A stretch of DNA of 64,000 nucleotides, taken from NCBI RefSeq assembly GCF_963678635.1, contig NC_087070.1, positions 3,167,157 to 3,231,156 of the forward strand, read 5' to 3'. Below, piece by piece: positions 46,602-56,415 of this stretch. Below the pieces are notes generated by a model. The model did not search any database. It worked only from the letters and a program-made list of their open reading frames with translations, and was not told the origin of the DNA. The translations under genes and the position numbers were made by a program. Every line of letters starts with the position of its first letter. Positions within the stretch are counted from its first letter, which is position 1. This DNA is from Symsagittifera roscoffensis. Taxonomy: Eukaryota; Xenacoelomorpha; Acoela; Convolutidae.

Positions 46602-47129
46602 TACTCCCCGGACTCGAGATCGATGTCCTCATCGCGTGCTGTCTTCTGCCAGTGAGTCCCAGAAAACCGAGTGTTACTCAAGATACAGTGCCAGTGGTCA
46701 TTTACAGAAGTTTGCAGCAGACTTAAGCTTATCTACACCCCAAAATTCACAGCCATGTAAAATTTTCACACTACCGCTAAACAGCAATCAAAATCTGCAC
46801 ACACCTACACCTATGAATTCTCGCTTTTCAAGCCAATTATTTAAAATTTCTTTTGTCCCATTCAATTAGGAAATTGTCATGCAGCATTTTCGTTTAAATA
46901 ATAGATATAGCATATTAATAACAATATCTTGTTTTGTTAAAATTTCTTTTTCGTGAACCCAGGTTTCACCCGGATCCACGCTCAAGCCCCCTTTCCCTCT
47001 CAAGACTCAAGATACATTCGAGCCACCTGCTCATCTCGCACTCTTCGCCTTGGAGGTACTGCACCCTGAAGTACTAGATACGGCAAACTGTCTCAACAGT
47101 TCCTCTTCATCATCGGAGCTAATCACAAT
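46602..47129 (-). other. 3' UTR of copy A
   Basis: This is gene-free sequence between the giant ORF stop and the LTR. TCCGGGGAGTA abuts the LTR as polypurine tract. The 3' UTR hairpin of copies B and C was not found here. Confidence 0.6.
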
Positions 47130-50100
47130 CTACTCCCAAGCCTTCAGCTGCTCGTAGGATCGCATCCATTCTCTTTGCTCTTGCAACCTCTTTGCTTGGT
47201 TGGGTAGTGCCTTCACCCTAGATTCCCGGTTCAAACAAAAGGAGTTGTGCAGGCTCAAGCTCACGTTCTTCGCCAGGTCCTCCTCTAGTATCCATTCCCT
47301 CGCCTTGGTATTGTCTCTAGACATTTTACCCACTCTCTTCCATCCTGTCGTGATTGCATTACCATGGGTTAACAGGGGTCTCTTGAAAGCTTCCGGCCCA
47401 ATCTCGGCCTGGAACTGTCGATACTCCTTTTGATGTTTTCTCATGTGATCTTTCGTTGTCATGTACAACCAGGACGTCAGCGTCGCCCGAAACCATGGGA
47501 AGTACCTCAAACGGCTCCAGACATGTCTGACTTCCGTTGGTATGGCGAATACCTTGCACGCAGTCTCAAACAACTCGAGTCTCCTACTGTAGTCTATCGC
47601 GTATATTGACTCTGCCGTTGGCGTCCCCGCTTCCCGATACTTCGTTATATTCTCTTCTATCCATCTCAGAGCCAAGATCGTACTCACTACCAAGATCGTC
47701 ACCTTCTGTCGGTGATCCGGTAGTCCGATCGACCGGATTTCTTCCATATCCCACACCAGGCAAAGGTTCTTGTGATCTGGATACCACACCGTTTGCGCTA
47801 AACAGTGGCATGGGCATTCTCCATGGGTGATTTCAATGCTCCTGAGGTTACGCTCCCCCGAGGCTTCCAAGAGAGGCTCAAGCTCCATCATTTTCTCATG
47901 CATCGTGTCGTTATCTTCCAGGTTTGGAGCACTTCCCACAGGTTTTCCGATCACGTTTTGTCTCTCGTGATCGCTTGTGTTCTCTCTTTCCAACTTCAAA
48001 AGTTCTTCTCCCCAGATTTCACTCAAGTCATCTCTCAATTCTTTTGGTACTGTCCCTCTGATTTTTCTCAACAACTTGTGCGAGTGATGCGATACCCTAG
48101 CCAACCTCACGCACTTGGGCACTGAGAAGGCCTTGTCCACCAGTACTCTCTGGCTGGATGCTTCCTCCATCGCCATGTGCAAAGGGTAGTGACTTCCGCA
48201 CAAGTTGGCCATCATTGACCCTATCAGGGATTTTGCGTTCAATGGCAGGCCATAAGCTTCGCTCATGGGAAACCCCATTTCTGCCTCAAGACCAACTTTC
48301 CAGCTCCGGATGTGTTTTTGAGTCACTTGCAACACCCCAGGCCATGATTCTACGCTCAACGTCGTCACCAATTGGTGTTCAGACTCTAGTCTTTCTAATG
48401 ACTGCAAACTACACATTCTCGAGAAGAATCCGAGAGCTGTCGCTATATTCACCGTGGTTCTCGCGTAACACTCCGCTACTATTTGCACTTCACTTTTCTC
48501 TCTTTCTGTGATGTCTTCGAACCAAGTGACCAGGTCTTCTTTTTGAAAGGACAGTATTCTGACGCATGACCGCCCATCGCAGGTGTGCTCTCCGTTTCCA
48601 CACGTCGAATCCAGACAGCTACCCGGCTCCAATTTCTTCGCTGACCCGGGATTGTTCGTCTTTTCGCTTGGCTCTTGCATCTGAGGTGAGATTAGCTTAT
48701 GCAGCACACTCAACTTTGCCAGATCTTCATCTTCCGTTGGTGCTAACCTCAATCTCTCGGTGGTTTCCTCGATCAGACTCGCGTGGGGATGTGGACACCA
48801 GGAGGGTCTTAGTAGCTTCCATACCACTCCCAAGTTCGTGGTTAACAAGCCATTTCCATCGCCCATGTTCACTTCAACTCTCTTGTTCGAGCGCGGTATG
48901 CTTACCACCTCTGGTGTTTTCTCAAGAATCAGGCCCAAGCTCGGCCCCTCTTTTTCCACCGCGTGTATTTCCATTATTCTTTCTGTCCAAAACTTCAGTA
49001 GCTCCGCTACCTCATGGTTTCTGTGGGCGCCTCCAGTTTCCGAGTCTAAGAAGGGGTTGTAGGCTATTCCCATCACTCCTGACACGTATTGGTATTCCCC
49101 CTTCTCGCTGGGTCTCGAGTACTGCTCTGACGAGGTCAGGTTACGGTGAACATCATGTTCTTCTTCGAACTTCTTATTATAAAACCTCCGCACCTCGTCT
49201 AGCTTTCTGTGGTTCTCTAGGGATTGTCTGGAACCATCTTCCTTTTCTATTCCTGTACTCTGATACACGTTCAAGATGATCGTTGAGACTCTTTTTTCCA
49301 TGGTTTCACTTCCGCTTGCTCTATGTTGGCATGCCAGGATGGTGCTATCGGACATCATCGACATTATCCATCTCAAGAAACACGTGGCATCCTTTCTTCT
49401 AGCCAGGCTCAAGCCTGAATTGTCCCTGGCTACGTGTTGCATCAGTGCCTGATACACATCTAGCTTCTTGCTTCCCAACTTCAGCCTGTCATACGAAGTC
49501 AGTGTTTCCAACTCTATTCCCACCAGACTCCAGGTGAACATTAATTGTCCTGCAGTTCTAACGAAGGGATTCGCCATTAATGGTGGTGCTGATGAGGATG
49601 TCCTCATTGCCTCTTCAAAATGATCCTTCAACAAGTTCTGCCAGGACCTCTTCAGCTGATTCGCCACTTCTATTTTATTAACCTCGGCCTTTTGCTGGGT
49701 GGCCCAATTGCGTCGCTTGCGAGCTACTCCACTGTCCAATTTCTTCAAGCAGTCCTCCATTTCCTTCAATGTCTCGAGGGCCACCCACCACGTCCGGGAG
49801 GTGTTCCTCGTCTTGTTCCTCTCCAATGGGTCACTTGTCACTCGCTTGCCCGTGGCCTGGTGTGCCTTCGAGATCCATTCTTTGCCGACATCTACTTCCC
49901 ATGTCTGTCCGTTCGTTGAACCTCTCTTCACGTTTATCTTCTGAGGCTTGAAGTCTTCCTCCGATGTCGAACTGGTGGAAACCTCTATTTCCCTCTCTAC
50001 TTCAAGTGGTCTTCTGAGCTCCGAGCTGCTCTTGTATGCCGCCGTCTTGCATCGAGCCAAAACCATGGGCGCCGTCTCTCTCAAGTTTCCTTCCGAAACA

Positions 50101-53100
50101 GCATCCACTGAAGGACTACCCAATCCCTCCACTTCCCTCTTCCTCTTGCGAGTCTTCACATCTCTGCTTGAGGGTGTTGTGGCTATCATCACTGATTCGA
50201 CCTCTCTGTCTACCTCCAATCCCTCCAACTCTTGCCTCCCCCCTGCTCGAGCCTTAAGGATATTAGTACTTTTAATTATATTACTAGTCCCAACCTTATC
50301 CCTTTTTATATCATCAACTCTTTTATCTACAGTTTTTTGTTTCAGAGTAGAGCTGTCCTCACATTTTTCTTCTCTAGTCTTCGATCGTGAATTCCTCAGC
50401 TCTACCAGCTTGCTCAGCAGCTCTTTTCTCGCCTTCTCATCCAGGCCCGTTCCTATCAGAAGCGGTTCTCCAAATCTTACGACTGTGTCCCACAGTTCCT
50501 CCTTGAACTTGTCCAGCGTCGTCTCGCTGCCCACTTCTTGATTGAATTCTTCCAAGAACTCCTGCCAAGCATCGTTCTTCAGAGACCCCAGGAATATGTC
50601 CCTGTTCCCTTCGAAAGTGTTCCTTTCCCTTTCCTCCGAGCTCAAGAGTATCATCCCCATATTGAAGGTCTCATTTGCCAATGGCAATTCCAGATTCTTC
50701 CGGGGGGACGGATTCAGAGGTGGGGTGGCAGTATCTGCCCAATTCTCCTCGCTCAAGTCTTTCAACAGCTCTTGAGTGGTGAGCTCCTCCCCTGATGGCC
50801 CTGGTTCAAGCGTATTCCCCACTTCCATGTCTTCACCGGCTTCACTGAGAGTTTCATCCATACTCTCTTCTTCTGATTCATGTCTCCTTCTCTCGAGAAT
50901 TTTCTTAAATCGGTCCTCGACGGGTCCACTCCTCTTGTCTCCAGGCGTGTCCACTGACAGTGGTGATGGTGTCGTAGGGTCCAATTTCTTGTACTCCGTC
51001 AGGGCTACGTGCAGTTGACCTGCTGCATCTAGTTCTTTTCCCTCCTGTCTCACTTCCACCTGTTCTAAGCCATAGGGTGCCCTGTATTTTCTCGTTGCAA
51101 ATTTCATGTCGTCCACCAATGCGACGTGCCCCTCCATCACGATCATCCTGCCATCATCCCATATGGGTAGCATGTTCTCAAGTCCCTCCTGCTCAAGAGC
51201 TCTCAAGACCTTTCGCACCTCATATCCGGGGGGCTGCGAACCTCTCATCTTTTTCGCTCGCGTCGTCCACGAATTTACCTTCGCCTCGCTAGTATGGAAG
51301 TAGACCGCCGCCGTGTAGCCGATGAACAGGGGCTCCCAGCCATCAGTGAAATCCTTCTGCATTTCCTCCGTCGTCATCCTCGCCATTGTGGAGGGAACTA
51401 CCAAGGGACTGTTCATTCCTAAGGTCATCCTCCTGACTATTGGGAACTCAGGCATGGTGGCTGGGAGGATTTCTTTCTCCATTATGGTCTCCAGCTCCCT
51501 CTTCACCAGTGCGAAGCACTCCTTCCAGGCAGGAATTCTCAAGATTTCTCGTCCGTCTGCTGTCAATGGGTTCAAGTTCCAGAATTTGGGATACATTTCG
51601 ATGGGACCCTCTCGCTTGCCTCCCATTCTACATTGCATTTGCCCCCTGAAGTTGTACACTATTAGCTCGGCATCTTTCACCTTTCCAAAGAGTACCGTGT
51701 TGCTCATTCGCCCTCTGAGCACCTCCTGCTGACACCAATTTAACGCCGTCCCATCCAGTATACTGATAAGACTCAAGTGCGTTACAGAGTGACGATACGT
51801 TGTCACCAGGGGGTCTGGGAACGCGTACGTCACTGCTGGACCATAAATGCAGGTCACCACCTCCTCTAGGCCCCGGATTATCCCCATTGGGTCCGACCTC
51901 ATTGCCAGGCATAGGTCCGTCAGCAGAGGCATCCCTCTATTCGTCTTCTTCCATTCTTCTCTCGAGGTTGGATTCTCATCTTCACCCGTCATGTGCCGAT
52001 TCTGCATCATGAGGTATTGCACCAACAACGTCTTCAACCCCGCGGCACACTTGTAGGAGCTGGTTTCAATGCTCGAGTGGACTCTCCCCATGGACAGAGG
52101 CTCTCCATATTCCATTAATCGATGAAACGACACCAATTCCCCATGGGTCAAGAGTAATAGTGCCAGGTACCCATCAACTCGAAGTGTCTCCACTCCTCGA
52201 CTAAACATGTATGCTGGGCCCATGTTGAACAAGTATCTGGGGTAAACCAAATACAAAGCCAAGAGCAGGCTGATGGGCATGCCCAGTATCTCCTGCACGA
52301 AGGCTCCAAAGATAGTCGCCGTGGTGCCGAACATTCCTGCCATGAATTCCTTCTCCCAGCAAGGACTCAAGAACTTGAGAATCTCATAATCCCTCCTAGT
52401 CCTCAATTCACCCTTGGCGTGCTCTCTCCAGAACCCTCCAATCGTCACTTCATTGGCGGCCGAGACAAATCTAGCCACCGTCATGTCTCTTGTTTCGGCC
52501 AGCTCCAGTTGTTTCTCCAGAAAACTCCAGACTTGTTTCACGAGGGGTGGTGCTTCCTCCCTCGTCTTGTTCGTGGCGTTCTCCAGCCTTGGTGTCAAAA
52601 ATGGCCACCAGCCATTCTCTTGAGTCAAACGATATTTCATCGATTCTAATTGCTTTTCCGTCTCGGCCACATTTCTTCTCTCGTTACTGGGACCTCTAGA
52701 CTTGCTGGTGGAGTTTGTGATCTTCACATCCATACTCCGAAACCACAAGCTGGCCGTCAATTGGCTTATCGCCGGGTGATCGTCCCCGATGACTGGGCTG
52801 AACTTGAGTTGCCTGGCAAAGTTCGATATCTCTAGCAAGAGCACCTCGTCTAATACGATCAGGATGTCGGCTATTCCATAAAAGCCCCTCAGTGCATGAG
52901 ATATGTCCGCCCATGCCGCCGCCAATTCTGACTTGCGAAGCCTAAGGTTCGATGGCTCCAACTCCCGATTGGGGGCTGCCATTAGAATCCGCCATTCATT
53001 CCCTTCTGCTATCAGGATCAAGACCGCGTACACGAATTGAAGGGCGGGTGGCATATTCGCGTATCCAGGGGATGTGGTAAACACCACCTTCGTCTTGGAC

Positions 53101-53735
53101 CCAAATCTCGAGACAACACTCTCTTGCACTTCATTCATCGCCACAAACAACGCCTGAATGGCTTCCCATATCTTCCTCGATGTCGGAATTTCATCGCCCT
53201 TTAGTTGCTCAAGAAGTCCCATCGCGTGCAGGTGATCATTCATTCCTGCAAACAATAGCAGCTCAGGTTCACAGGGCATCTCCGACTTTATTGCCACCAC
53301 CAGAGTTAACATCTGATTTAATTCAGCTCCTGGCAAAGAGTATATCAGAATCTCCGGCCAGAACAACTTGGGAGACGTTCCTTCGAAGTCTGATCCCGCC
53401 ACAATGACTACTCTCGCAGCAGCTGGATCTGCTCTATCATAAACTGCCAGGGTTTTGGCCAGCTGGGTGCTGCCACAGGGCTTCCCGTACCTGGGATCTT
53501 CCGCCAATTTCGAGCCTTCGTAAGCGGCATCCGGCAATTCCATCGATCCTGGATTGAGTAGCTTGTCCACCACTTTCAACTGTGCCGGGGTCGCCAACCT
53601 GATCCTGTTGATGCTCGTTCGGTGCTTGGGAGGTTCTGTTATAAGTCCAGGACTCCCCAGCAGCTTGAGAGGTCGGTAGTTAATGGGTCCCATGATCGCT
53701 TTTGTGGGAATTCCAGTCAGGTCTGTGGTCTCCAT
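47130..53735 (-). CDS. Giant accessory protein, 2201 residues, unknown function
   Basis: I chose the ATG at 53733-53735, which overlaps the upstream SGNH stop as TGATG; the open frame extends 17 codons further but with no ATG. Residues about 113-335 resemble a second SGNH fold: AGSDFEG (S115), AGMNDHLH (N166) and GDDHPAISQLTASLWF (D318 to H320) sit in the order of blocks I, III and V. Residues 480-560 include a hydrophobic stretch (MPISLLLALYLVYP). Residues about 980-1430 are charged and probably disordered. The last 700 residues are globular with several conserved Cys (PSWCPHPH, AFSVPKCVRLARV, CPCHCLAQT). These regions are conserved in copies B and C, so the protein was maintained over the life of the family. 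I recognise no family for most of it. It is not an Env-like glycoprotein: there is no signal peptide. Confidence 0.85.
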   Translation of the reverse strand: METTDLTGIPTKAIMGPINYRPLKLLGSPGLITEPPKHRTSINRIRLATPAQLKVVDKLLNPGSMELPDAAYEGSKLAEDPRYGKPCGSTQLAKTLAVYDRADPAAARVVIVAGSDFEGTSPKLFWPEILIYSLPGAELNQMLTLVVAIKSEMPCEPELLLFAGMNDHLHAMGLLEQLKGDEIPTSRKIWEAIQALFVAMNEVQESVVSRFGSKTKVVFTTSPGYANMPPALQFVYAVLILIAEGNEWRILMAAPNRELEPSNLRLRKSELAAAWADISHALRGFYGIADILIVLDEVLLLEISNFARQLKFSPVIGDDHPAISQLTASLWFRSMDVKITNSTSKSRGPSNERRNVAETEKQLESMKYRLTQENGWWPFLTPRLENATNKTREEAPPLVKQVWSFLEKQLELAETRDMTVARFVSAANEVTIGGFWREHAKGELRTRRDYEILKFLSPCWEKEFMAGMFGTTATIFGAFVQEILGMPISLLLALYLVYPRYLFNMGPAYMFSRGVETLRVDGYLALLLLTHGELVSFHRLMEYGEPLSMGRVHSSIETSSYKCAAGLKTLLVQYLMMQNRHMTGEDENPTSREEWKKTNRGMPLLTDLCLAMRSDPMGIIRGLEEVVTCIYGPAVTYAFPDPLVTTYRHSVTHLSLISILDGTALNWCQQEVLRGRMSNTVLFGKVKDAELIVYNFRGQMQCRMGGKREGPIEMYPKFWNLNPLTADGREILRIPAWKECFALVKRELETIMEKEILPATMPEFPIVRRMTLGMNSPLVVPSTMARMTTEEMQKDFTDGWEPLFIGYTAAVYFHTSEAKVNSWTTRAKKMRGSQPPGYEVRKVLRALEQEGLENMLPIWDDGRMIVMEGHVALVDDMKFATRKYRAPYGLEQVEVRQEGKELDAAGQLHVALTEYKKLDPTTPSPLSVDTPGDKRSGPVEDRFKKILERRRHESEEESMDETLSEAGEDMEVGNTLEPGPSGEELTTQELLKDLSEENWADTATPPLNPSPRKNLELPLANETFNMGMILLSSEERERNTFEGNRDIFLGSLKNDAWQEFLEEFNQEVGSETTLDKFKEELWDTVVRFGEPLLIGTGLDEKARKELLSKLVELRNSRSKTREEKCEDSSTLKQKTVDKRVDDIKRDKVGTSNIIKSTNILKARAGGRQELEGLEVDREVESVMIATTPSSRDVKTRKRKREVEGLGSPSVDAVSEGNLRETAPMVLARCKTAAYKSSSELRRPLEVEREIEVSTSSTSEEDFKPQKINVKRGSTNGQTWEVDVGKEWISKAHQATGKRVTSDPLERNKTRNTSRTWWVALETLKEMEDCLKKLDSGVARKRRNWATQQKAEVNKIEVANQLKRSWQNLLKDHFEEAMRTSSSAPPLMANPFVRTAGQLMFTWSLVGIELETLTSYDRLKLGSKKLDVYQALMQHVARDNSGLSLARRKDATCFLRWIMSMMSDSTILACQHRASGSETMEKRVSTIILNVYQSTGIEKEDGSRQSLENHRKLDEVRRFYNKKFEEEHDVHRNLTSSEQYSRPSEKGEYQYVSGVMGIAYNPFLDSETGGAHRNHEVAELLKFWTERIMEIHAVEKEGPSLGLILEKTPEVVSIPRSNKRVEVNMGDGNGLLTTNLGVVWKLLRPSWCPHPHASLIEETTERLRLAPTEDEDLAKLSVLHKLISPQMQEPSEKTNNPGSAKKLEPGSCLDSTCGNGEHTCDGRSCVRILSFQKEDLVTWFEDITEREKSEVQIVAECYARTTVNIATALGFFSRMCSLQSLERLESEHQLVTTLSVESWPGVLQVTQKHIRSWKVGLEAEMGFPMSEAYGLPLNAKSLIGSMMANLCGSHYPLHMAMEEASSQRVLVDKAFSVPKCVRLARVSHHSHKLLRKIRGTVPKELRDDLSEIWGEELLKLERENTSDHERQNVIGKPVGSAPNLEDNDTMHEKMMELEPLLEASGERNLRSIEITHGECPCHCLAQTVWYPDHKNLCLVWDMEEIRSIGLPDHRQKVTILVVSTILALRWIEENITKYREAGTPTAESIYAIDYSRRLELFETACKVFAIPTEVRHVWSRLRYFPWFRATLTSWLYMTTKDHMRKHQKEYRQFQAEIGPEAFKRPLLTHGNAITTGWKRVGKMSRDNTKAREWILEEDLAKNVSLSLHNSFCLNRESRVKALPNQAKRLQEQREWMRSYEQLKAWE

Positions 53736-53737
53736 CA
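53733..53737 (-). promoter_or_regulatory. TGATG stop-start overlap between SGNH and giant ORF
   Basis: TGA ends the SGNH frame and ATG opens the giant frame, sharing the A and the downstream order. In copy B the homologous site (37048-37052) reads TAGTG, consistent with a decayed overlap of the same kind. Such overlaps allow reinitiation after termination in some LINEs and RNA viruses. Confidence 0.6.
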
Positions 53738-55915
53738 ATTTCGTTCTCGAGAAGTGCGCCTCATGAGCTTCAACCAGTCCACGCAATGATGTCTATTCAA
53801 ATCCTCGTGCGACACTCGTTCAATCCCCAGGGTTTCCGCCAATTCTCGCCTGCATTCCAAACTCTCTAGGTCCAGTTCTTTCACCTTCTCAGGATATCTC
53901 AAGCGAGCGGTCTCCATAGACCTCTTTTCCCGCTTGCTCTCTGCCACTACCACTGAGGACATCGCCGAGCCTGGAGGTGTTGATGACATCACCTCCTCAG
54001 ATTCCATTGGCGTGGCACTCTGCAATCGGGTCTGGATGCTCCTCGAACCGTCTCTAGCGTCAACTCTCGTTCCCAAGCGACCAGACAAGGCCCTTGAGGC
54101 AAGGAATGGTGGGTTCGGAGGTGGTCCTAAGGTAAATTGGGCTGTCTCTAGCAGATCCGACTCTAGCGTGTTTATGTGTTCCTGGAAGACGTCGTTCAGC
54201 CACTCCGCTCCCCTTGGCCTATCGAAATGGATTCCATCATTGGAGGTGTCTTCAGGGAATCCCTCTTTCTCCATGCGCTCTGCTACGTCCAACAGTCTGA
54301 CAGGAAGCACACTCTTCCGGTGTATGTCTCGGATCACCTTGTTTAGGTTCCGCACCTTCTCGTTCATCTCCAAGGCGTGCTGATCAAACATCATGTTGTA
54401 GGGGACCGTACATACTGTCAGCAGGATGGGGTCCATCTGGATCCTCAGCTCCTCAAGAAGGCAGCTCATCTTGTCGTACAGCCTCGTTATTTTCCTCGCT
54501 TCTCCCCTTGACACATCGTTTGTCCCGATCATCAGGGTCACCGTGCATACTTTAGTCATCCCTAGCATGTCCAGGGTTGCCAACATCTGTGGCGTGGCAG
54601 CTCCAGCAAAACTCAAGATTCCTGTCTGCCCATGCGACTGGATCCGGGTCAACACCGGCACCAGGCTGTCCCCTATGATTAGGTGAACTGCACCCTCTGG
54701 CACACGAGGTGGCGCGAGATACTCCACCCAGGCTGCATCATGGAAGCAGTCCCTCCTGGCTCCCTGTTCCGCACTCCAATCCAGTCGATTGTGCCTGTGG
54801 TACCTTCCCTCTGTATTTTTCTTATAACTCGAGATCACGACGCTCCTGACCGGCTGTTCCCTCCAAGTTGGGGGAAGCTCCGGTCTTGCCGATCTTTCCC
54901 GGTTTTTCTGCTGTAATTTCTCGCCTAGCTCTTTCAGGCGTGATGAGCCGCCACTCACCTGACTGTCGCTCGAGGTCGAGGTTGGGGTATATCCCGGCAG
55001 CACCACATCCATTAGTGGACGTACAGGTTGTGTCTCTAGGCCACGCAAGGAAGGCATCGCGTCATTCGGTATCCAGACTTCCAACCCTTCACTCATGTGT
55101 TCTCTGGCCTCACGGTCAAGGTTGAACCGTCCTCTTGCCCTGGGAGCTTCATCCACCTCCATGCGCGACTCTGGCCCCGAGCTGGTCACCACTCGCTCCT
55201 TCGGCCTGGCTCCCTTCTGTGCGTCAAGCTCACGTTGTCGCTGTTCTATTCTCTCCAAGTCCGACTTCAGTTGATCACGATTCGCGGCGCTCTCCCGCAC
55301 CCTTAGTTCCTGCTGATGTTCAACTTTTAGCACCTCAAGTAACCTCAGAGTCTGATCTCGCTCGTTGACTGCCTGGTCTCTCTCCAGCTGAATCTTCTCC
55401 CGATCCAGCTTCGCCTGATCCCGATCGAGGTTCGCCTTGTTCCTTTCCTTCTGCGCCTTCTCGAGCTCTTTCTTTAGAACACCCAGATCCGGATATGCCT
55501 CGGTCGTCTGTTGCGCTCGCGTCATCGACGGCACCCTACTCGAGCCCTGGCTTGTAGATCTTGCTGTTGGCCTAGTCGGTAGTGGGAACTCCCCTGCGCC
55601 ATATTCAGTGTTGTTACTCAGGCCAGGATTCCTTGCCAAGTCAAAGCCCCTTACTCCTCCATCCACGTTCCAAGACAACCATCTGGTCTGTTCTTGGTTT
55701 GATATACCCTCGGTGGTGTATCCGATCATCAAGACAGCCTCCGTTGCAGACTCCCTGCACTCACCCTGGTCCTCCAACTGGAGGATGGCATTCAGCATCA
55801 CCGCCATTCTCTCGTCTATTTGGGTGTAGTCCAAGTCCCTCAGGCGTCTGTACAGCTCATCAAGAGTGGGCTTCCTCAGGGCCGCGGGCATGGATTTCCA
55901 GAATCGGTCTGCCAT
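53735..55915 (-). CDS. Coiled-coil protein with SGNH (GDSL-type) hydrolase domain
   Basis: The protein has 726 residues from ATG 55915. Residues 1-130 form a helical N-terminal domain conserved in B and C (LDELYRRLRDLDY). Residues 142-235 are a strong Arg/Gln/Glu-rich coiled coil. The SGNH domain is at about 408-585: block I HLIIGDSLVP (S417), block II SFAGA (G438), block III LMIGTNDVS (N466), block V NDGIHFDRP (D560, H563). All catalytic positions of an esterase/lipase-type hydrolase are intact. The substrate is unknown; deacylation of a lipid, sugar or protein is possible. Esterase domains of this fold occur in ORF1 of some LINEs, but I do not know them as a standard part of gypsy elements. 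A 500-bp spacer with a splice acceptor precedes the gene, and its stop overlaps the ATG of the giant ORF. Confidence 0.9.
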   Translation of the reverse strand: MADRFWKSMPAALRKPTLDELYRRLRDLDYTQIDERMAVMLNAILQLEDQGECRESATEAVLMIGYTTEGISNQEQTRWLSWNVDGGVRGFDLARNPGLSNNTEYGAGEFPLPTRPTARSTSQGSSRVPSMTRAQQTTEAYPDLGVLKKELEKAQKERNKANLDRDQAKLDREKIQLERDQAVNERDQTLRLLEVLKVEHQQELRVRESAANRDQLKSDLERIEQRQRELDAQKGARPKERVVTSSGPESRMEVDEAPRARGRFNLDREAREHMSEGLEVWIPNDAMPSLRGLETQPVRPLMDVVLPGYTPTSTSSDSQVSGGSSRLKELGEKLQQKNRERSARPELPPTWREQPVRSVVISSYKKNTEGRYHRHNRLDWSAEQGARRDCFHDAAWVEYLAPPRVPEGAVHLIIGDSLVPVLTRIQSHGQTGILSFAGAATPQMLATLDMLGMTKVCTVTLMIGTNDVSRGEARKITRLYDKMSCLLEELRIQMDPILLTVCTVPYNMMFDQHALEMNEKVRNLNKVIRDIHRKSVLPVRLLDVAERMEKEGFPEDTSNDGIHFDRPRGAEWLNDVFQEHINTLESDLLETAQFTLGPPPNPPFLASRALSGRLGTRVDARDGSRSIQTRLQSATPMESEEVMSSTPPGSAMSSVVVAESKREKRSMETARLRYPEKVKELDLESLECRRELAETLGIERVSHEDLNRHHCVDWLKLMRRTSRERN

Positions 55916-56415
55916 TCTTCGTGACTTCGGGATGTATATAGGTATGTGTTAACCAGCTCAAGAATTACCCAACCGACTTAAGTATTACCCAACTCAAGAA
56001 TTCTCTAGAAACGTTCCCTTGCAAATACTTGCTGTAGGTGCGGATTATCGCGAGTTCAATCAAGATTTCCCTTTCTGTTTCTCGCTTCGAGTATAGTTGG
56101 ATTTTCAACTTTGTTTTTCAAACTTGATCTAAAAACAGAAAGCATATTAAAACTTCACATGTCATGTTCCTAACCTAGAGGCCCCCCTTCTACCAGTATG
56201 GTTAAAATCTTATCATTCTCATATCACTTAAAACAATTCAATTGGAATTTCCTTAAAAGCATGCAGATTCATTTTATGTTTTAGCACCGTTAACTCGTTT
56301 TAAAATTTGATTGTCATGCCAATCATATCTTAAGATCCCTTTACCTGCGCCGCACCCCAGTACCTAACTCAAGACTCCTCCCTCACACCCGACTCGATAC
56401 CCCCATGTACCCGAC
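55916..56415 (-). other. Spacer before the SGNH gene, with splice acceptor (copy A)
   Basis: These 500 bases have no gene. On the minus strand CTTTCTGTTTTTAG precedes ATCAAGTTTG, with the new exon starting at 56129, about 215 bases before the SGNH ATG. Copies B and C have acceptors at the equivalent place. The rest is AT-rich with several CTTGAG hexamers. Confidence 0.55.

Noticed and set aside
48566-49279. Plus-strand open frames inside the giant gene (also near 48158, 49948, 53934 and 56516)
   Set aside because: They are antisense shadows of the long minus-strand genes, have no conserved motifs, and are explained by the base composition of those genes.
47130-53735. The giant protein as a retroviral envelope
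   Set aside because: There is no signal peptide, furin-like site or terminal membrane anchor; the hydrophobic stretches are internal and moderate.
53736-53786. Earlier start of the giant ORF with frameshift from the SGNH gene
   Set aside because: The 52-base overlap has no ATG and no clear slippery heptamer; the ATG overlapping the stop explains the arrangement better.
55950-55995. AATTACCCAA strings resembling a nematode spliced leader
   Set aside because: Only ten bases match, they lie on the opposite strand to the element genes, and there is no following donor or Sm site.
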